This document shows, piece by piece, positions 17,652-26,940 of a stretch of DNA of 64,000 nucleotides. The stretch covers positions 426,006-490,005 of the forward strand of contig MTMF02000009.1 in assembly GCA_002011125.2 (NCBI GenBank), given 5' to 3'. The stretch comes from Candidatus Hydrothermarchaeum profundi. Lineage in GTDB: Archaea; Hydrothermarchaeota; Hydrothermarchaeia; Hydrothermarchaeales; Hydrothermarchaeaceae. Every line of letters begins with the position of its first letter. Position 1 is the first letter of the stretch. A program made the position numbers and the translations under genes. Below the pieces are notes generated by a model. The model ran no database searches. It was given only the letters and a program-made list of their open reading frames with translations, and was not told the DNA's origin.

Positions 17652-18528
17652 AACAGGCACTGAAAAAGTGAAGAGAGGCTTGGCTCAAATGCTTAAGGGA
17701 GGAGTAATAATGGATGTTACAAACGCAGAGCAGGCGGTAATCGCGGAAGAAGCTGGAGCAGTAGCAGTAATGGCTTTGGAAAGAGTGCCCGCGGATATAA
17801 GAGCTGCTGGCGGAGTAGCTAGGATGGCAGATCCAAAAAAAATCGAGGAAATAATGGACGCTGTCACCATACCTGTGATGGCTAAAGTTAGAATTGGACA
17901 TTTCGCTGAAGCCCAGATACTTGAAGCTATGGGAGTTGACTTTATAGATGAAAGTGAAGTTCTCACTCCAGCTGATGAAAGGAATCATATTGACAAAACT
18001 AAATTTAAAGTGCCTTTTGTATGCGGCGCAAGAAGTCTTGGAGAGGCTTTACGTAGGATTGGAGAGGGTGCTGCGATGATAAGGACTAAAGGAGAAGCAG
18101 GTAGCGGTAATGTAGTAGAAGCTGTAAGGCATATGCGAGAGGTGATGGGGCATATTAGAAAACTTCAAAACATGTCAGAAGACGAACTTATGACTGAAGC
18201 TAAAGAGATGGGTGCACCATATGACCTAGTAAAAGAAACCGCTAAGCTTGGAAGACTACCTGTAGTTAATTTCGCTGCTGGCGGAATTGCTACTCCTGCT
18301 GATGCTTCATTAATGATGCAGTTAGGCGCTGATGGTATTTTTGTAGGCTCTGGTATTTTCAAGTCTGAAAATCCTGCTGCAAGAGCTAAAGCAATAGTGA
18401 TGGCTACTACTCACTATGATGATCCAAAGGTATTAATTGAAGCTTCAAAAGGAATCGGAGAGGCTATGAAAGGATTGGATATTAGAAGCCTTAAGCCTGA
18501 AGAACTCCTTCAAACTAGGGGGGTTTGA
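17644..18528 (+). CDS. pdxS: Pyridoxal 5'-phosphate synthase subunit PdxS
   Basis: PdxS makes PLP from ribose 5-phosphate, glyceraldehyde 3-phosphate and ammonia supplied by PdxT. The 294-residue barrel carries [20 protein letters not shown], the Schiff-base lysine in [20 protein letters not shown] and [13 protein letters not shown] take TTG 17644 as start because GGAGGTG (17631-17637) lies 6 bp upstream and the protein then begins where relatives do; the frame is open further upstream through TTG 17629, which would place the ribosome site inside the gene. The ATG of cysS overlaps its stop. Confidence 0.96.
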   Translation: MTETGTEKVKRGLAQMLKGGVIMDVTNAEQAVIAEEAGAVAVMALERVPADIRAAGGVARMADPKKIEEIMDAVTIPVMAKVRIGHFAEAQILEAMGVDFIDESEVLTPADERNHIDKTKFKVPFVCGARSLGEALRRIGEGAAMIRTKGEAGSGNVVEAVRHMREVMGHIRKLQNMSEDELMTEAKEMGAPYDLVKETAKLGRLPVVNFAAGGIATPADASLMMQLGADGIFVGSGIFKSENPAARAKAIVMATTHYDDPKVLIEASKGIGEAMKGLDIRSLKPEELLQTRGV

Positions 18529-19760
18529 TGCTAAAGTTTTTTAATACCCTCTCCAGAAAGAAGGAGCTTTTTTTTCCTTTGGAGGAGGGAAGAGTAAAAC
18601 TTTACACATGTGGTCCTTCTGTTTATGACACTCCTCACCTTGGTAATTATCGAACTTATGCTTTTGAAGATACATTAAAAAGATACTTAGAATTCAAAGG
18701 TTTTGAAGTATTCCATGTAATGAATGTTACCGATGTTGAAGATAAAGCTATAAGAGCTGCGAAAAAAGATAAAATATCTCTTAAAGAACTTACCAATAGG
18801 TATTTAGATATTTTTTTAAAAGATATGGATTTACTGAAGATAAAGCTTCCTAATATCTGTGCTATAGCTTCTGAACATATAAAAGATGCCGAAAAACTTG
18901 TTAAAATCTTATTAAACAAAGGTTTAGCTTATAAGGATGAAAAAGGCAATGTTTTCTACGATATATCAAAATTTAAGGGATATGGAATGCTTTCAAAAAT
19001 TAAACTCACCGATAAAATGTTAAACCGCAGAGTTACAAAAGATGATTACCAGAATTGGGAGGCAGGAGACTATGTTCTTTGGAAAGCATGGAAGAAGAGT
19101 GATGGAGAAGTATATTGGGAGAGTTATTTAGGGAAAGGACGTCCAGGATGGCATCTAGAGGATACTGCTATCGCCCTTCGATATTTAGGTGATAGATATG
19201 ATATCCACTGCGGTGGTGCGGATAATGTTTTCCCACACCATGAAAATCTAATCGCGCAAAATGATGGAGTAACCGGCCATAAAACTGTTAATTACTGGCT
19301 CCATTGCCGACATTTAATAATAGAAGGAAGAAAGATGTCAAAACGTACCGGAAATGTAGTGTATCCCCAAGACCTTATCTCTAAAGGTTTTACTCCAGAA
19401 GGCATAAGGTATCTATTCTACTCTACCCACTATCGTAGAAGATTGAACTTCACTATGGATGAAATGCGGAAGGCGGAAGAAGAAGTCAAACGCCTAAATG
19501 GATTTATAAAATCCCTAAAAATAGGAGGAAATGAATATATCCCTGAGATAAAGGAGGAAGTTGATAAATTAATTAAAGATTTTGAGAAATCGATGGATGA
19601 CGATCTTAATACTGTGTTAGCTCTCAAGGCAATTTCAAATATGATTGAAAATCTGGGGAAATATAGGAATGTTAAGCTGTCAAAAGATAATTACACGGAG
19701 ATTATGGAAACTATCAAAAGAGTTAATAGCGTGCTCCCTATCTTTCAATATTATCTGTAA
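18528..19760 (+). CDS. cysS: Cysteinyl-tRNA synthetase
   Basis: This class I synthetase charges tRNA-Cys. C28 in YTCGPSVYD, the HLGN version of HIGH at 37-40, HCGGADNVFPHHEN with zinc ligands, and KMSKRTGN near residue 270 are all present. At 410 residues it is shorter than the usual 460 or so; the trimming is in the C-terminal anticodon-binding region, as in some archaea. The ATG overlaps the PdxS stop (TGATG), and pdxT follows 33 bp downstream, so cysS is embedded between the two PLP synthase genes. Confidence 0.96.
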   Translation: MLKFFNTLSRKKELFFPLEEGRVKLYTCGPSVYDTPHLGNYRTYAFEDTLKRYLEFKGFEVFHVMNVTDVEDKAIRAAKKDKISLKELTNRYLDIFLKDMDLLKIKLPNICAIASEHIKDAEKLVKILLNKGLAYKDEKGNVFYDISKFKGYGMLSKIKLTDKMLNRRVTKDDYQNWEAGDYVLWKAWKKSDGEVYWESYLGKGRPGWHLEDTAIALRYLGDRYDIHCGGADNVFPHHENLIAQNDGVTGHKTVNYWLHCRHLIIEGRKMSKRTGNVVYPQDLISKGFTPEGIRYLFYSTHYRRRLNFTMDEMRKAEEEVKRLNGFIKSLKIGGNEYIPEIKEEVDKLIKDFEKSMDDDLNTVLALKAISNMIENLGKYRNVKLSKDNYTEIMETIKRVNSVLPIFQYYL

Positions 19761-19793
19761 GGATGTTACACGTTAAAGTATAAAAAAAAAGAT

Positions 19794-20369
19794 ATGCTTA
19801 TAGGTGTTTTAGCATTACAAGGTGATGTCTCAGAACATTTTAATATCTTGCGAAATTTATTGGCAGCCGAAGAAGTAACTTTGGTTAAAACTAAGGAAAG
19901 GATATCAGAACTTGACGGGCTAATTATACCTGGCGGGGAGAGCACGACCGTTGGAAAACTGATGGTTAAATATGGGATAGATAAAAAGATTAAGAGTAGT
20001 GAAAATTTAGCGATTTTTGGAACCTGCACAGGAGCTATTCTACTTGCTAAAAAAATATTAGGAATGAAACAGTTTACCCTTAATCTTATGGATTTTGAGG
20101 TCGAGAGAAATGCATATGGACGCCAAAGAGAGAGCTTCGAGGCTGACCTAGCGATTCCGGTATTAGATGGGAAGCCGTTTAGAGGTATATTTATCAGGGC
20201 CCCAGTAATTAAAAATGTTGGGAAGAAAGTTAAAGTTCTAGCGAGATATAAGAATGACCCAGTGCTAATAGAAGAGGACAGATTTTTGGCTGCAACTTTT
20301 CACCCAGAACTAACAGATGACATAAGGATACATAAATACTTCATAAAAATCGTTAGGAAGTATCTCTAA
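19794..20369 (+). CDS. pdxT: Pyridoxal 5'-phosphate synthase glutaminase subunit PdxT
   Basis: PdxT hydrolyses glutamine and passes ammonia to PdxS. The start MLIGVLALQGDVSEH and LIIPGGESTT are diagnostic; C78 in FGTCTGA is the nucleophile and ATFHPELTDD supplies the His and Glu. The length of 191 residues is normal. The ATG has a weak upstream purine stretch. It is separated from pdxS by cysS but is on the same strand with short gaps, so all three are probably one transcript. Confidence 0.96.
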   Translation: MLIGVLALQGDVSEHFNILRNLLAAEEVTLVKTKERISELDGLIIPGGESTTVGKLMVKYGIDKKIKSSENLAIFGTCTGAILLAKKILGMKQFTLNLMDFEVERNAYGRQRESFEADLAIPVLDGKPFRGIFIRAPVIKNVGKKVKVLARYKNDPVLIEEDRFLAATFHPELTDDIRIHKYFIKIVRKYL

Positions 20370-20412
20370 TTACGTTAACGTTTTTATAATATGAAAACTT
20401 AGGGGTAGAGAC

Positions 20413-21582
20413 ATGTTTGTTAGCCTTTATAACTTCAAAGACGAAGTAAGAAATGGATTTAACTTCAAAGAAATAAAGATAAATGACACTACTTTACGAG
20501 ATGGAGAACAAACTCCTGGAGTAGTCTTCTCTATCGAAGAGAAGGTTAATATAGCTAAGATGCTTGACGAGATAGGGGTACAGCAAATTGAAGCTGGAAC
20601 TCCTGCTATGTCTCCTGAAGAGATTAAAGCCGTAAAATCAATTGTCCAAGAAAATCTTAATGCAAGTATTATGGGTTGGGCACGGGCAGTTAAAAGTGAC
20701 ATCGACGCTGTGTTGAAAACTGATGCCGACGCTATTGCTATATCTATTGCTACCTCAGATATACACCTCAAGTACAAGCTGAGAAAAACCAGAGAAGAAG
20801 TTTTAGAGATGGCTACCAATATGGTAGAATATGCAAAATCCCATGGACTATATGTTTCTCTTAATTCAGAAGACGCTACAAGGACGGATTTCCCATTCCT
20901 AAAAGAATTCGCTAAAAGCGGACTTGAAGCCGGAGCTAATAGGCTTAGGATATGTGATACTCTTGGAGTTCTTATACCTGCTTCAAGCAAATACCTAACA
21001 AAGAAAATTATCGAAGAAGTTGGAATAACTGTAGAAATACACACCCACAATGATTATGGACTGGCGGTTGCAAATGCTCTTGCGGCTTTTGAAGCAGGAG
21101 CCGAGTGGGCTTCAACAACTGTTAATGGGTTAGGAGAGAGAGCAGGAAACTCCTCCCTCGAAGGGGTGATAATGAGCCTCATCAAACTATATAACTTAGA
21201 TCTTCCATTTAAAATAAGTAAAATCTACCAGCTTTCTAAATACGTTGAAAAGGCAAGCGGTATACCTATCCCACCCAATAGATCAATCGTTGGCCAACAT
21301 ATGTTCACACATGAATCTGGTATTCATGTAGATGGTGTATTAAAGTACCCCTATACATACGAGTCCTTCTTACCTGACGAAATCGGTGCAAGCAGACGGA
21401 TAGTTATAGGAAAACACTCGGGAAAACATGCAGTGTGGGATAAGCTAAAGTCACTTGGATTCGAGGTGAATAAAGAGGACCTGATGAAAATAGTTGAAAT
21501 AGTAAAAAAGAGAGCCGAAGAGAGAAAGAGTGCTTTAACAGATGACGAATTAAAACAGATAGCTCTGGAAGTACTTAAATGA
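20413..21582 (+). CDS. Homocitrate synthase / 2-isopropylmalate synthase family (DRE-TIM metallolyase)
   Basis: The product condenses acetyl-CoA with a 2-oxoacid. DTTLRDGEQTPGV contains the metal Asp and the catalytic Arg-Asp, VEIHTHNDYGLAVANALAA the metal-binding HxH pair, and NGLGERAGNSSLEGV the active-site loop. At 389 residues it lacks the leucine-binding regulatory domain of classical LeuA, and the SLNSEDATRTD segment with its Thr is closer to homocitrate synthases (NifV, LysS, AksA) than to LeuA, which usually has Ser there. It is followed within 10 bp by the large and then the small aconitase-family subunit, so the three probably extend a 2-oxoacid chain for lysine, leucine or a cofactor. 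The exact pathway is not settled by sequence. Confidence 0.85.
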   Translation: MFVSLYNFKDEVRNGFNFKEIKINDTTLRDGEQTPGVVFSIEEKVNIAKMLDEIGVQQIEAGTPAMSPEEIKAVKSIVQENLNASIMGWARAVKSDIDAVLKTDADAIAISIATSDIHLKYKLRKTREEVLEMATNMVEYAKSHGLYVSLNSEDATRTDFPFLKEFAKSGLEAGANRLRICDTLGVLIPASSKYLTKKIIEEVGITVEIHTHNDYGLAVANALAAFEAGAEWASTTVNGLGERAGNSSLEGVIMSLIKLYNLDLPFKISKIYQLSKYVEKASGIPIPPNRSIVGQHMFTHESGIHVDGVLKYPYTYESFLPDEIGASRRIVIGKHSGKHAVWDKLKSLGFEVNKEDLMKIVEIVKKRAEERKSALTDDELKQIALEVLK

Positions 21583-21591
21583 GGCTTTTAC

Positions 21592-22845
21592 ATGGGGAAA
21601 ACCATCTCAGAAAAAATATTAAGTTCCCATTCTAAGAAAGATGTTTACGCTGGAGATATCATTGTAGCAAATATTGACCTAGCAATTGCCCAAGATGGTA
21701 CCGGACCTTTAACTGTCCAAAAAATTCGAGAATTAAATAGAGCAGTAAAAAATCCTTCAAAAACTATATTCTTCATAGACCATGCCTCACCAAGCCCTAG
21801 AAAAGAGCTTTCTGATGCTCATACTATTTTAAGGGAGTTTACAATTGAAAGCGGATGTAAACTCTACGACATTGGATGTGGAATATCACATCAAATAATA
21901 GCTGAAGAATACGTTAATCCCGGAGAAATAGTAATCGGGGCAGATTCCCATACGTGTACAGCTGGAGCTCTTGGTGCCTTCGCTACTGGTATGGGGTCCA
22001 CGGATATTGCTGTAGGGATGGTACTCGGCAAGACTTGGTTCAGAGTACCAGAAACGTATAAAATCTTAGTGACTGGAAAATTGCCTGTAGGAACTTATCC
22101 TAAAGATCTGATTCTTTATATAATAGGTAAGTTAGGCGCTAATGGTGCAACATATAAAGCTTTAGAATTCTCTGGCGAAACTATAGAAAGAATGGAAATG
22201 GCGGGCAGACTTACGCTTACTAATATGGCAGTTGAAGCCGGAGCTAAAACCGGCTTAATAGCAACCGATAAAACTACGGAAGAGTATCTTATCAGACAGG
22301 GAAGAGGAGAGAAATATGTTGAAATCAAGCCAGATAAAGATGCCAATTACAAGAGGGAAATTTATATCGATGCCTCTGATTTAGTGCCGTTGGTTTCAGT
22401 ACCTCATAGAGTGGATAACGTTAAACCAGCCTCGGAGTTATCAGACATAAAATTGGATCAGGTATATATTGGAACTTGCACTAACGGGAGAATAGAAGAT
22501 TTTAGGATTGCCGCTAAAATACTTAGAGGAAAAAAGAGGAACCCTGAAACTCGGCTAATAATCGCTCCTGCTTCTAAAGATGTATATGAGAAGGCCTTAG
22601 AAGAAGGTCTTATAAAGATTTTTTTGAATGCTGGTGCAACCATACTACCCCCTGGCTGTGGACCCTGCGTGGGCGTTCATGGAGGTATCCTTGGAAATGG
22701 AGAAATTTGTTTATCTACGCAAAATAGAAATTTTAAAGGGCGGATGGGAAATCCTGATGCCGAAATATACCTAGCCTCTCCTGCAACCGCTGCTTATTCA
22801 GCATTATCTGGAGTGATCTCAGATCCCCAGGAGGCAATGCTATGA
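21592..22845 (+). CDS. Homoaconitase / 3-isopropylmalate dehydratase large subunit
   Basis: This aconitase-family large subunit isomerises the product of the preceding synthase. The three Fe-S cysteines are visible: IGTCTNG near residue 300 and PPGCGPCVGVHGG near 360. GADSHTCTAGALGAFATGMGS (positions 21947-22009) contains the substrate-binding His. At 417 residues it is the standard archaeal size. It starts 10 bp after the synthase and overlaps the small subunit by 4 bp (ATGA). The type (LeuC, AksD or LysT) is not resolvable from the large subunit alone. Confidence 0.93.
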   Translation: MGKTISEKILSSHSKKDVYAGDIIVANIDLAIAQDGTGPLTVQKIRELNRAVKNPSKTIFFIDHASPSPRKELSDAHTILREFTIESGCKLYDIGCGISHQIIAEEYVNPGEIVIGADSHTCTAGALGAFATGMGSTDIAVGMVLGKTWFRVPETYKILVTGKLPVGTYPKDLILYIIGKLGANGATYKALEFSGETIERMEMAGRLTLTNMAVEAGAKTGLIATDKTTEEYLIRQGRGEKYVEIKPDKDANYKREIYIDASDLVPLVSVPHRVDNVKPASELSDIKLDQVYIGTCTNGRIEDFRIAAKILRGKKRNPETRLIIAPASKDVYEKALEEGLIKIFLNAGATILPPGCGPCVGVHGGILGNGEICLSTQNRNFKGRMGNPDAEIYLASPATAAYSALSGVISDPQEAML

Positions 22846-23339
22846 TTCTTAAAGGGAGAGCTTGGAAATTCGGAGATAATATTAGTACCGATCTAATAGC
22901 ACCTGGGAGATACTTCCATTTAAGAACAAATTTGCCTGAACTTGCCAAACACACATTAGAAGACGCTGATCCAGAGTTTTCAAAAAAGGTAAGAAAAGGC
23001 GACTTTATAGTTGCTGGTGAAAATTTTGGTCTAGGGTCTAGCAGAGAGCACGCTCCACAAATAATTAAGCTCTCAGGAGTCAGTGCAGTTCTCGCAAAAT
23101 CCTTTGCGAGAATCTTTTATCGTAACGCTGTTAATATAGGACTTCCTGTTTTAGAAGCTGACACAGATAAAATAGATAATGGAGACAAAATAGAAGTCGA
23201 TATAGAAAAGGGATTAATCATAAATAATTCTAAAGATATTAAGATTAGATCACAACCCCTACCAGAATTTATGATTAAACTATTAGAAAACGGGGGACTT
23301 ATAGCTTATATTCAAAAATATAAAGACTTAGAAATTTAA
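22842..23339 (+). CDS. Homoaconitase / 3-isopropylmalate dehydratase small subunit
   Basis: The 165-residue swivel domain pairs with the large subunit. GDNISTDLIAPGRYFHLRT opens it, ENFGLGSSREHAP is the family signature and AKSFARIFYRNAVNIGLP the active-site region. The substrate-specificity loop reads HLRT where archaeal homoaconitase and broad-range enzymes have YLRT and bacterial LeuD has YLVY. This favours homoaconitase-type or relaxed specificity. The Tyr-to-His change is unusual. Confidence 0.93.
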   Translation: MILKGRAWKFGDNISTDLIAPGRYFHLRTNLPELAKHTLEDADPEFSKKVRKGDFIVAGENFGLGSSREHAPQIIKLSGVSAVLAKSFARIFYRNAVNIGLPVLEADTDKIDNGDKIEVDIEKGLIINNSKDIKIRSQPLPEFMIKLLENGGLIAYIQKYKDLEI

Positions 23340-23369
23340 AAAGAAGGGATGGAGTCTCTAGAAATTTAT

Positions 23370-23465
23370 TTATCCAAATGGGTGGAAAAGCATCCCTATT
23401 ACCATAATCCCCAAGAAATAGGCTATTAAACCTCCAAAAACTATATATCCTAGCGCACTGGGCAT
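23370..23465 (-). CDS. 31-residue single-pass membrane peptide
   Basis: On the minus strand an ATG at 23465 stands 7 bp after a strong GGAGGTG and opens 31 codons ending in TAA. The peptide has one hydrophobic helix (about residues 6-26, with GYIVFGGLIAYFLGI), a small polar start and the tail FHPFG. The ribosome site, clean start and uninterrupted hydrophobic stretch argue that it is real despite its size. It is convergent with the aconitase small-subunit gene (30 bp between ends). It does not match a peptide family I recognise; tiny membrane subunits of oxidases or transporters have a similar look. Confidence 0.62.
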   Translation of the reverse strand: MPSALGYIVFGGLIAYFLGIMVIGMLFHPFG

Positions 23466-23740
23466 TTTATTTCACCTCCTTGAGCCTCTTTCTGTTGTTA
23501 TGTTCTTTTTACGTGAATATACTAATAGCGAAAAAAAAGAGTAAAATATATGTTAAATGTGATAAAAATAACTAAAAATCTCCGGATGTAATTTACAATT
23601 TTATTGATTTTTCCATAGAATTAAGTAATTAAAACGTAAAAAAGAGTTAACAACATATGTAAATTCGTAGTTTTAATTTAGTTAAACTTGTCCCTAAAAG
23701 ATACGGTTTTTATATTAGTATCTTTAACTATAAGTTCCAA
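23466..23740. other. AT-rich intergenic region between a small membrane gene and dph6
   Basis: This 275-bp spacer contains the ribosome site of the 31-codon minus-strand gene at its left end. Its rightmost part, with TTTTTATATTAGT near 23707-23719, probably serves as TATA element for a leaderless dph6 transcript. No further reading frame, repeat or tRNA-like fold is visible. Confidence 0.45.
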
Positions 23741-24466
23741 ATGTTTACAGAAAAAATTAAACACAAGGATTTAAGCCAAAATTTAGCTGTTTTAACTTCG
23801 GGGGGTAAGGATTCATTATATTCGGCCTATGTAATGTACAAAAGAGGTTTCGACATCTCACATTTTCTAACAATCTTCCCAGAAACTGAGGAGAGTTACA
23901 TGTTTCATTATCCTAATGTCAAACTTACAAAACTTCAAGCAGAAGCTGTGAGTGTCCAGCATTTTGTATCCTATAGTAAAGGTGAAAAGGAGAAGGAACT
24001 CGAAGATCTAAAGTTTCTAATTTCGAAAGTTAAAGGCAAGGTTTCCGGACTAGTTTCTGGAGCCATAGCCTCTGAATATCAGAAAAAAAGGGTAGACGCA
24101 ATATGCCGTCTGATAGGTATAAGGTCATACGCTCCGCTTTGGAATTTAAACCCCAAAAACCTTCTTCATAGCATGCTAAAAGAAAAATTTGAGATAATTA
24201 TAACCTCTGTGGCAGCTAGTGGGCTTGACGAAAGTTGGCTTGGAAGAAAAATTGATTCAAAATGTATTAAAGATCTAATAAAACTGAACGAAAAGTTTGG
24301 GATACATCTAACAGGCGAAGGAGGAGAATATGAAACTCTAGTTATTGATATGCCCTTGTTTAGGAAAAAATTAGAAATTATAGATGCAGAGAAAATATGG
24401 GAAGAAAATTCCGGAAGTTATATTATAAGAAGGGCAAGACTTGTTGAAAAAATTAATATCGAGTGA
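23741..24466 (+). CDS. Diphthine-ammonia ligase-like ATP pyrophosphatase (Dph6 family)
   Basis: The protein has the N-type ATP pyrophosphatase loop SGGKDS at 20-25 and the family-specific GEGGEYETL near residue 192, with LVSGAIASEYQ and SVAASGLDESWLGR between them. Dph6 performs the last step of diphthamide formation on elongation factor 2, using ATP and ammonium. At 241 residues it is the single-domain archaeal form. The ATG has no Shine-Dalgarno. The stop region overlaps the first possible start codons of nadE, so the two are likely co-transcribed. Confidence 0.9.
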   Translation: MFTEKIKHKDLSQNLAVLTSGGKDSLYSAYVMYKRGFDISHFLTIFPETEESYMFHYPNVKLTKLQAEAVSVQHFVSYSKGEKEKELEDLKFLISKVKGKVSGLVSGAIASEYQKKRVDAICRLIGIRSYAPLWNLNPKNLLHSMLKEKFEIIITSVAASGLDESWLGRKIDSKCIKDLIKLNEKFGIHLTGEGGEYETLVIDMPLFRKKLEIIDAEKIWEENSGSYIIRRARLVEKINIE

Positions 24467-24477
24467 GGATGGAAATA

Positions 24478-26073
24478 ATGATAAAAATCGCTATAGCTCA
24501 AATTAATCCGACAGTTGGAGACTTGGAGGGAAATACAGAAAAAATCATTGAGTATATCAGCCTAGCCAAAAGCAAAGGAGCAAATTTAGTTGTATTTCCT
24601 GAACTCGCTATCACAGGCTATCCCCCAAAAGACCTCCTACTTAAACCCTCATTTATTGAAGACAACCAAAAAAAACTTGATGAAATAATAGAAAACACTC
24701 ATGGAATAGCTGCTGTTGTTGGTTTTGTAGACGGCCTTCGTGAGATATATAATGCCGCGGCCCTTATAAAAGATGGAGAGCTTATTGGAGTCCAACACAA
24801 GACACACCTTCCTAATTACGATGTCTTTGACGAAAAAAGATATTTTACGCCTGCTAAAACTTGCCGTATTTTCGATGTAGAAGGAGTAAAAATAGGTATA
24901 AACATCTGCGAAGATATCTGGGTAGAGGATGGCCCTCCCAAGATTCAATCTAGACTAGGAGCGGAGTTGCTGGTTACTATCAATGCATCTCCATTTCATG
25001 CTGGAAAACTTAAAGAAAGAGAGAAACTCATAGCAAAAAGAGCCAAAGAAAATTGGGTTCCAATAATCTACTGCAATATGGTTGGAGGGCAGGATGACCT
25101 TGTTTTCGATGGCGGAAGTTATATTTTTGATAGAGAAGGCCGGCTCATAGCACGATGTAAACGCTTTGAGGAGGATCTTCTCCTCTGGGAGCCTGAGAGC
25201 AAACCTGAAGTGATTCCTGAAGAGGACCCAATGGAAGAGATTTTTAATGCACTAGTATTAGGGATACGCGATTATGCTAGAAAAAATGGATTCGATAAAG
25301 CAATTATTGGATTGAGCGGTGGTATAGACTCTTCATTAACAGCTGCCTTAGCAACAAAAGCCTTAGGTAGTGAAAATGTTATAGGACTGTCTATGCCCAG
25401 CAGGATAACATCAAATGAAAGTATGGAAGATGCAATGGAAGTTGCAAAAAATCTTGGAATAGCCTATAAAGTTGTACCAATTAGCGAGATAATGGACGCA
25501 TATACTAAAGCCCTCGCAGAGGAATTCAAGGGACTGCCTGAGGATGTAACAGAAGAAAATCTCCAAGCAAGAATCAGAGGAAATTTGCTTTTGGCGTTTT
25601 CTAATAAATTCGGTTATTTAGTGATTTCAACTGGAAATAAATCAGAATTAGCTGTAGGTTATACCACTCTCTATGGCGATATGGCAGGAGGCTTGGCAGC
25701 AATAAGCGATGTCCCTAAGACAATGGTTTATGAACTTGCTAAATTCATTAATATGAAAGAAGGAAAAGAGCTAATACCCAAGAGAGTAATTGAGAAAGAA
25801 CCCTCCGCTGAACTTAGAGTCGGCCAAAAAGACGCAGATGAGATTCCACCATACGAAGTCCTAGATCCTATACTTCACGCCTATATCGAAGAGAATAAAA
25901 GTAAGAGAGAGATTATAGCGATGGGATACGATAGAAAAATCGTTGAAGATATAATTTGGAGAGTTGATCACAATGAATATAAAAGAAAACAAGCCCCAAT
26001 TGGGATAAAAGTGACAACAAAAGCTTTCGGGTTTGGAAGGAGAATGCCAATTACAAACAAATATGGAGGATGA
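24478..26073 (+). CDS. nadE: Glutamine-dependent NAD+ synthetase
   Basis: This is a two-domain enzyme converting nicotinic acid adenine dinucleotide to NAD+. The N-terminal nitrilase-like glutaminase has its Glu in VFPELAITGYPP, Lys in QHKTHLPNY and Cys near 144 in NICEDIW; the C-terminal synthetase has the ATP loop GLSGGIDSS near 280 and the STGNKSELAVGY segment. The start is ATG 24478, 8 bp after a GAGG; in-frame ATG 24469 and GTG 24463 would add three or five residues. Most archaea have a synthetase-only ammonia-dependent NadE, so the glutaminase fusion resembles the bacterial form. Malate dehydrogenase follows after 3 bp. Confidence 0.95.
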   Translation: MIKIAIAQINPTVGDLEGNTEKIIEYISLAKSKGANLVVFPELAITGYPPKDLLLKPSFIEDNQKKLDEIIENTHGIAAVVGFVDGLREIYNAAALIKDGELIGVQHKTHLPNYDVFDEKRYFTPAKTCRIFDVEGVKIGINICEDIWVEDGPPKIQSRLGAELLVTINASPFHAGKLKEREKLIAKRAKENWVPIIYCNMVGGQDDLVFDGGSYIFDREGRLIARCKRFEEDLLLWEPESKPEVIPEEDPMEEIFNALVLGIRDYARKNGFDKAIIGLSGGIDSSLTAALATKALGSENVIGLSMPSRITSNESMEDAMEVAKNLGIAYKVVPISEIMDAYTKALAEEFKGLPEDVTEENLQARIRGNLLLAFSNKFGYLVISTGNKSELAVGYTTLYGDMAGGLAAISDVPKTMVYELAKFINMKEGKELIPKRVIEKEPSAELRVGQKDADEIPPYEVLDPILHAYIEENKSKREIIAMGYDRKIVEDIIWRVDHNEYKRKQAPIGIKVTTKAFGFGRRMPITNKYGG

Positions 26074-26076
26074 GGA

Positions 26077-26940
26077 ATGAAGATAAGTATCATTGGAGCA
26101 GGAAGAGTAGGATCACAAATAGCATTTGTGTTGATGGAACGTGGCCTATGTGATGAAATTGTTATAATCGATATCATAAAGGATCGAGCGCAAGGGGAAG
26201 CTCTCGACCTTTTACATTGCTCATCAGAAATTGATAAAAAAATAAAAATCTCTGGTGGAGATGATTATTCATTGGTCAACGGCTCTGAGATTATTATAAT
26301 TACAGCAGGCGTAGCACGTAAACCTGGAGATACTCGGTTGGACCTAGCTAAAAAGAATTCTCAGATAATGCAAGATATCGTAAGAAGACTTCCAAAAGAG
26401 GGGCTGATCTTAGTAGTCTCTAATCCTGTGGACGTGATGACCTATCAAGTACTTAAGAGTACCAATAAAGATAAAACTGAGGTATTTGGACTTGGAACGA
26501 TGCTTGATACCATGAGATTACGGTCATTACTCTTAGAGAAATATGGAAAATGTGATGAAGTATATATAATTGGAGAACACGGTGACAGCATGATTCCAGT
26601 ATTCGGAAAACTTGCAGAAAGAGGTAATATGAATGAATTGAAATCAGTCTTTGAGAATGTAAGAAAAGGAGCAGCAGAAGTAATTAAGCTTAAAGGTGCT
26701 ACCGTGTTCGCCCCTGCCGTTGCTGTCGCCAAAGTAGTGCAGAGCGTGGTTAGAGATGAAAGAAAGATATTACCTATCTCAGCTCTGCGAGAGGAGTATG
26801 GGGTATGTATAAGTCTGCCTACCATAATAGGTAAGAAGGGTGCTAACTTTATAGATTTCGAGCTAAATGAAGAAGAAAAAGACGGATTATTAAAGTCAGT
26901 AGAAGTTCTAAAAAAAGCAAAAGAACAACTACATCTTTAG
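26077..26940 (+). CDS. mdh: Malate dehydrogenase (lactate/malate dehydrogenase family)
   Basis: The enzyme oxidises malate to oxaloacetate with NAD(P). The nucleotide loop GAGRVG is at 7-12 with an acidic residue (VIIDI) after strand two, suggesting NAD. TAGVARKPGDTRLDL near 78-90 contains the two substrate-binding arginines, the first being the Arg that marks malate rather than lactate. IGEHGDS holds the catalytic His. At 287 residues it is slightly short. It follows nadE by 3 bp and its last 12 bp overlap the convergent amidohydrolase gene. Confidence 0.92.
   Translation: MKISIIGAGRVGSQIAFVLMERGLCDEIVIIDIIKDRAQGEALDLLHCSSEIDKKIKISGGDDYSLVNGSEIIIITAGVARKPGDTRLDLAKKNSQIMQDIVRRLPKEGLILVVSNPVDVMTYQVLKSTNKDKTEVFGLGTMLDTMRLRSLLLEKYGKCDEVYIIGEHGDSMIPVFGKLAERGNMNELKSVFENVRKGAAEVIKLKGATVFAPAVAVAKVVQSVVRDERKILPISALREEYGVCISLPTIIGKKGANFIDFELNEEEKDGLLKSVEVLKKAKEQLHL

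Noticed and set aside
20427-21050. 207-codon frame antisense to the homocitrate-type synthase
   Set aside because: Covered by a gene with complete catalytic motifs; no ribosome site or domain.
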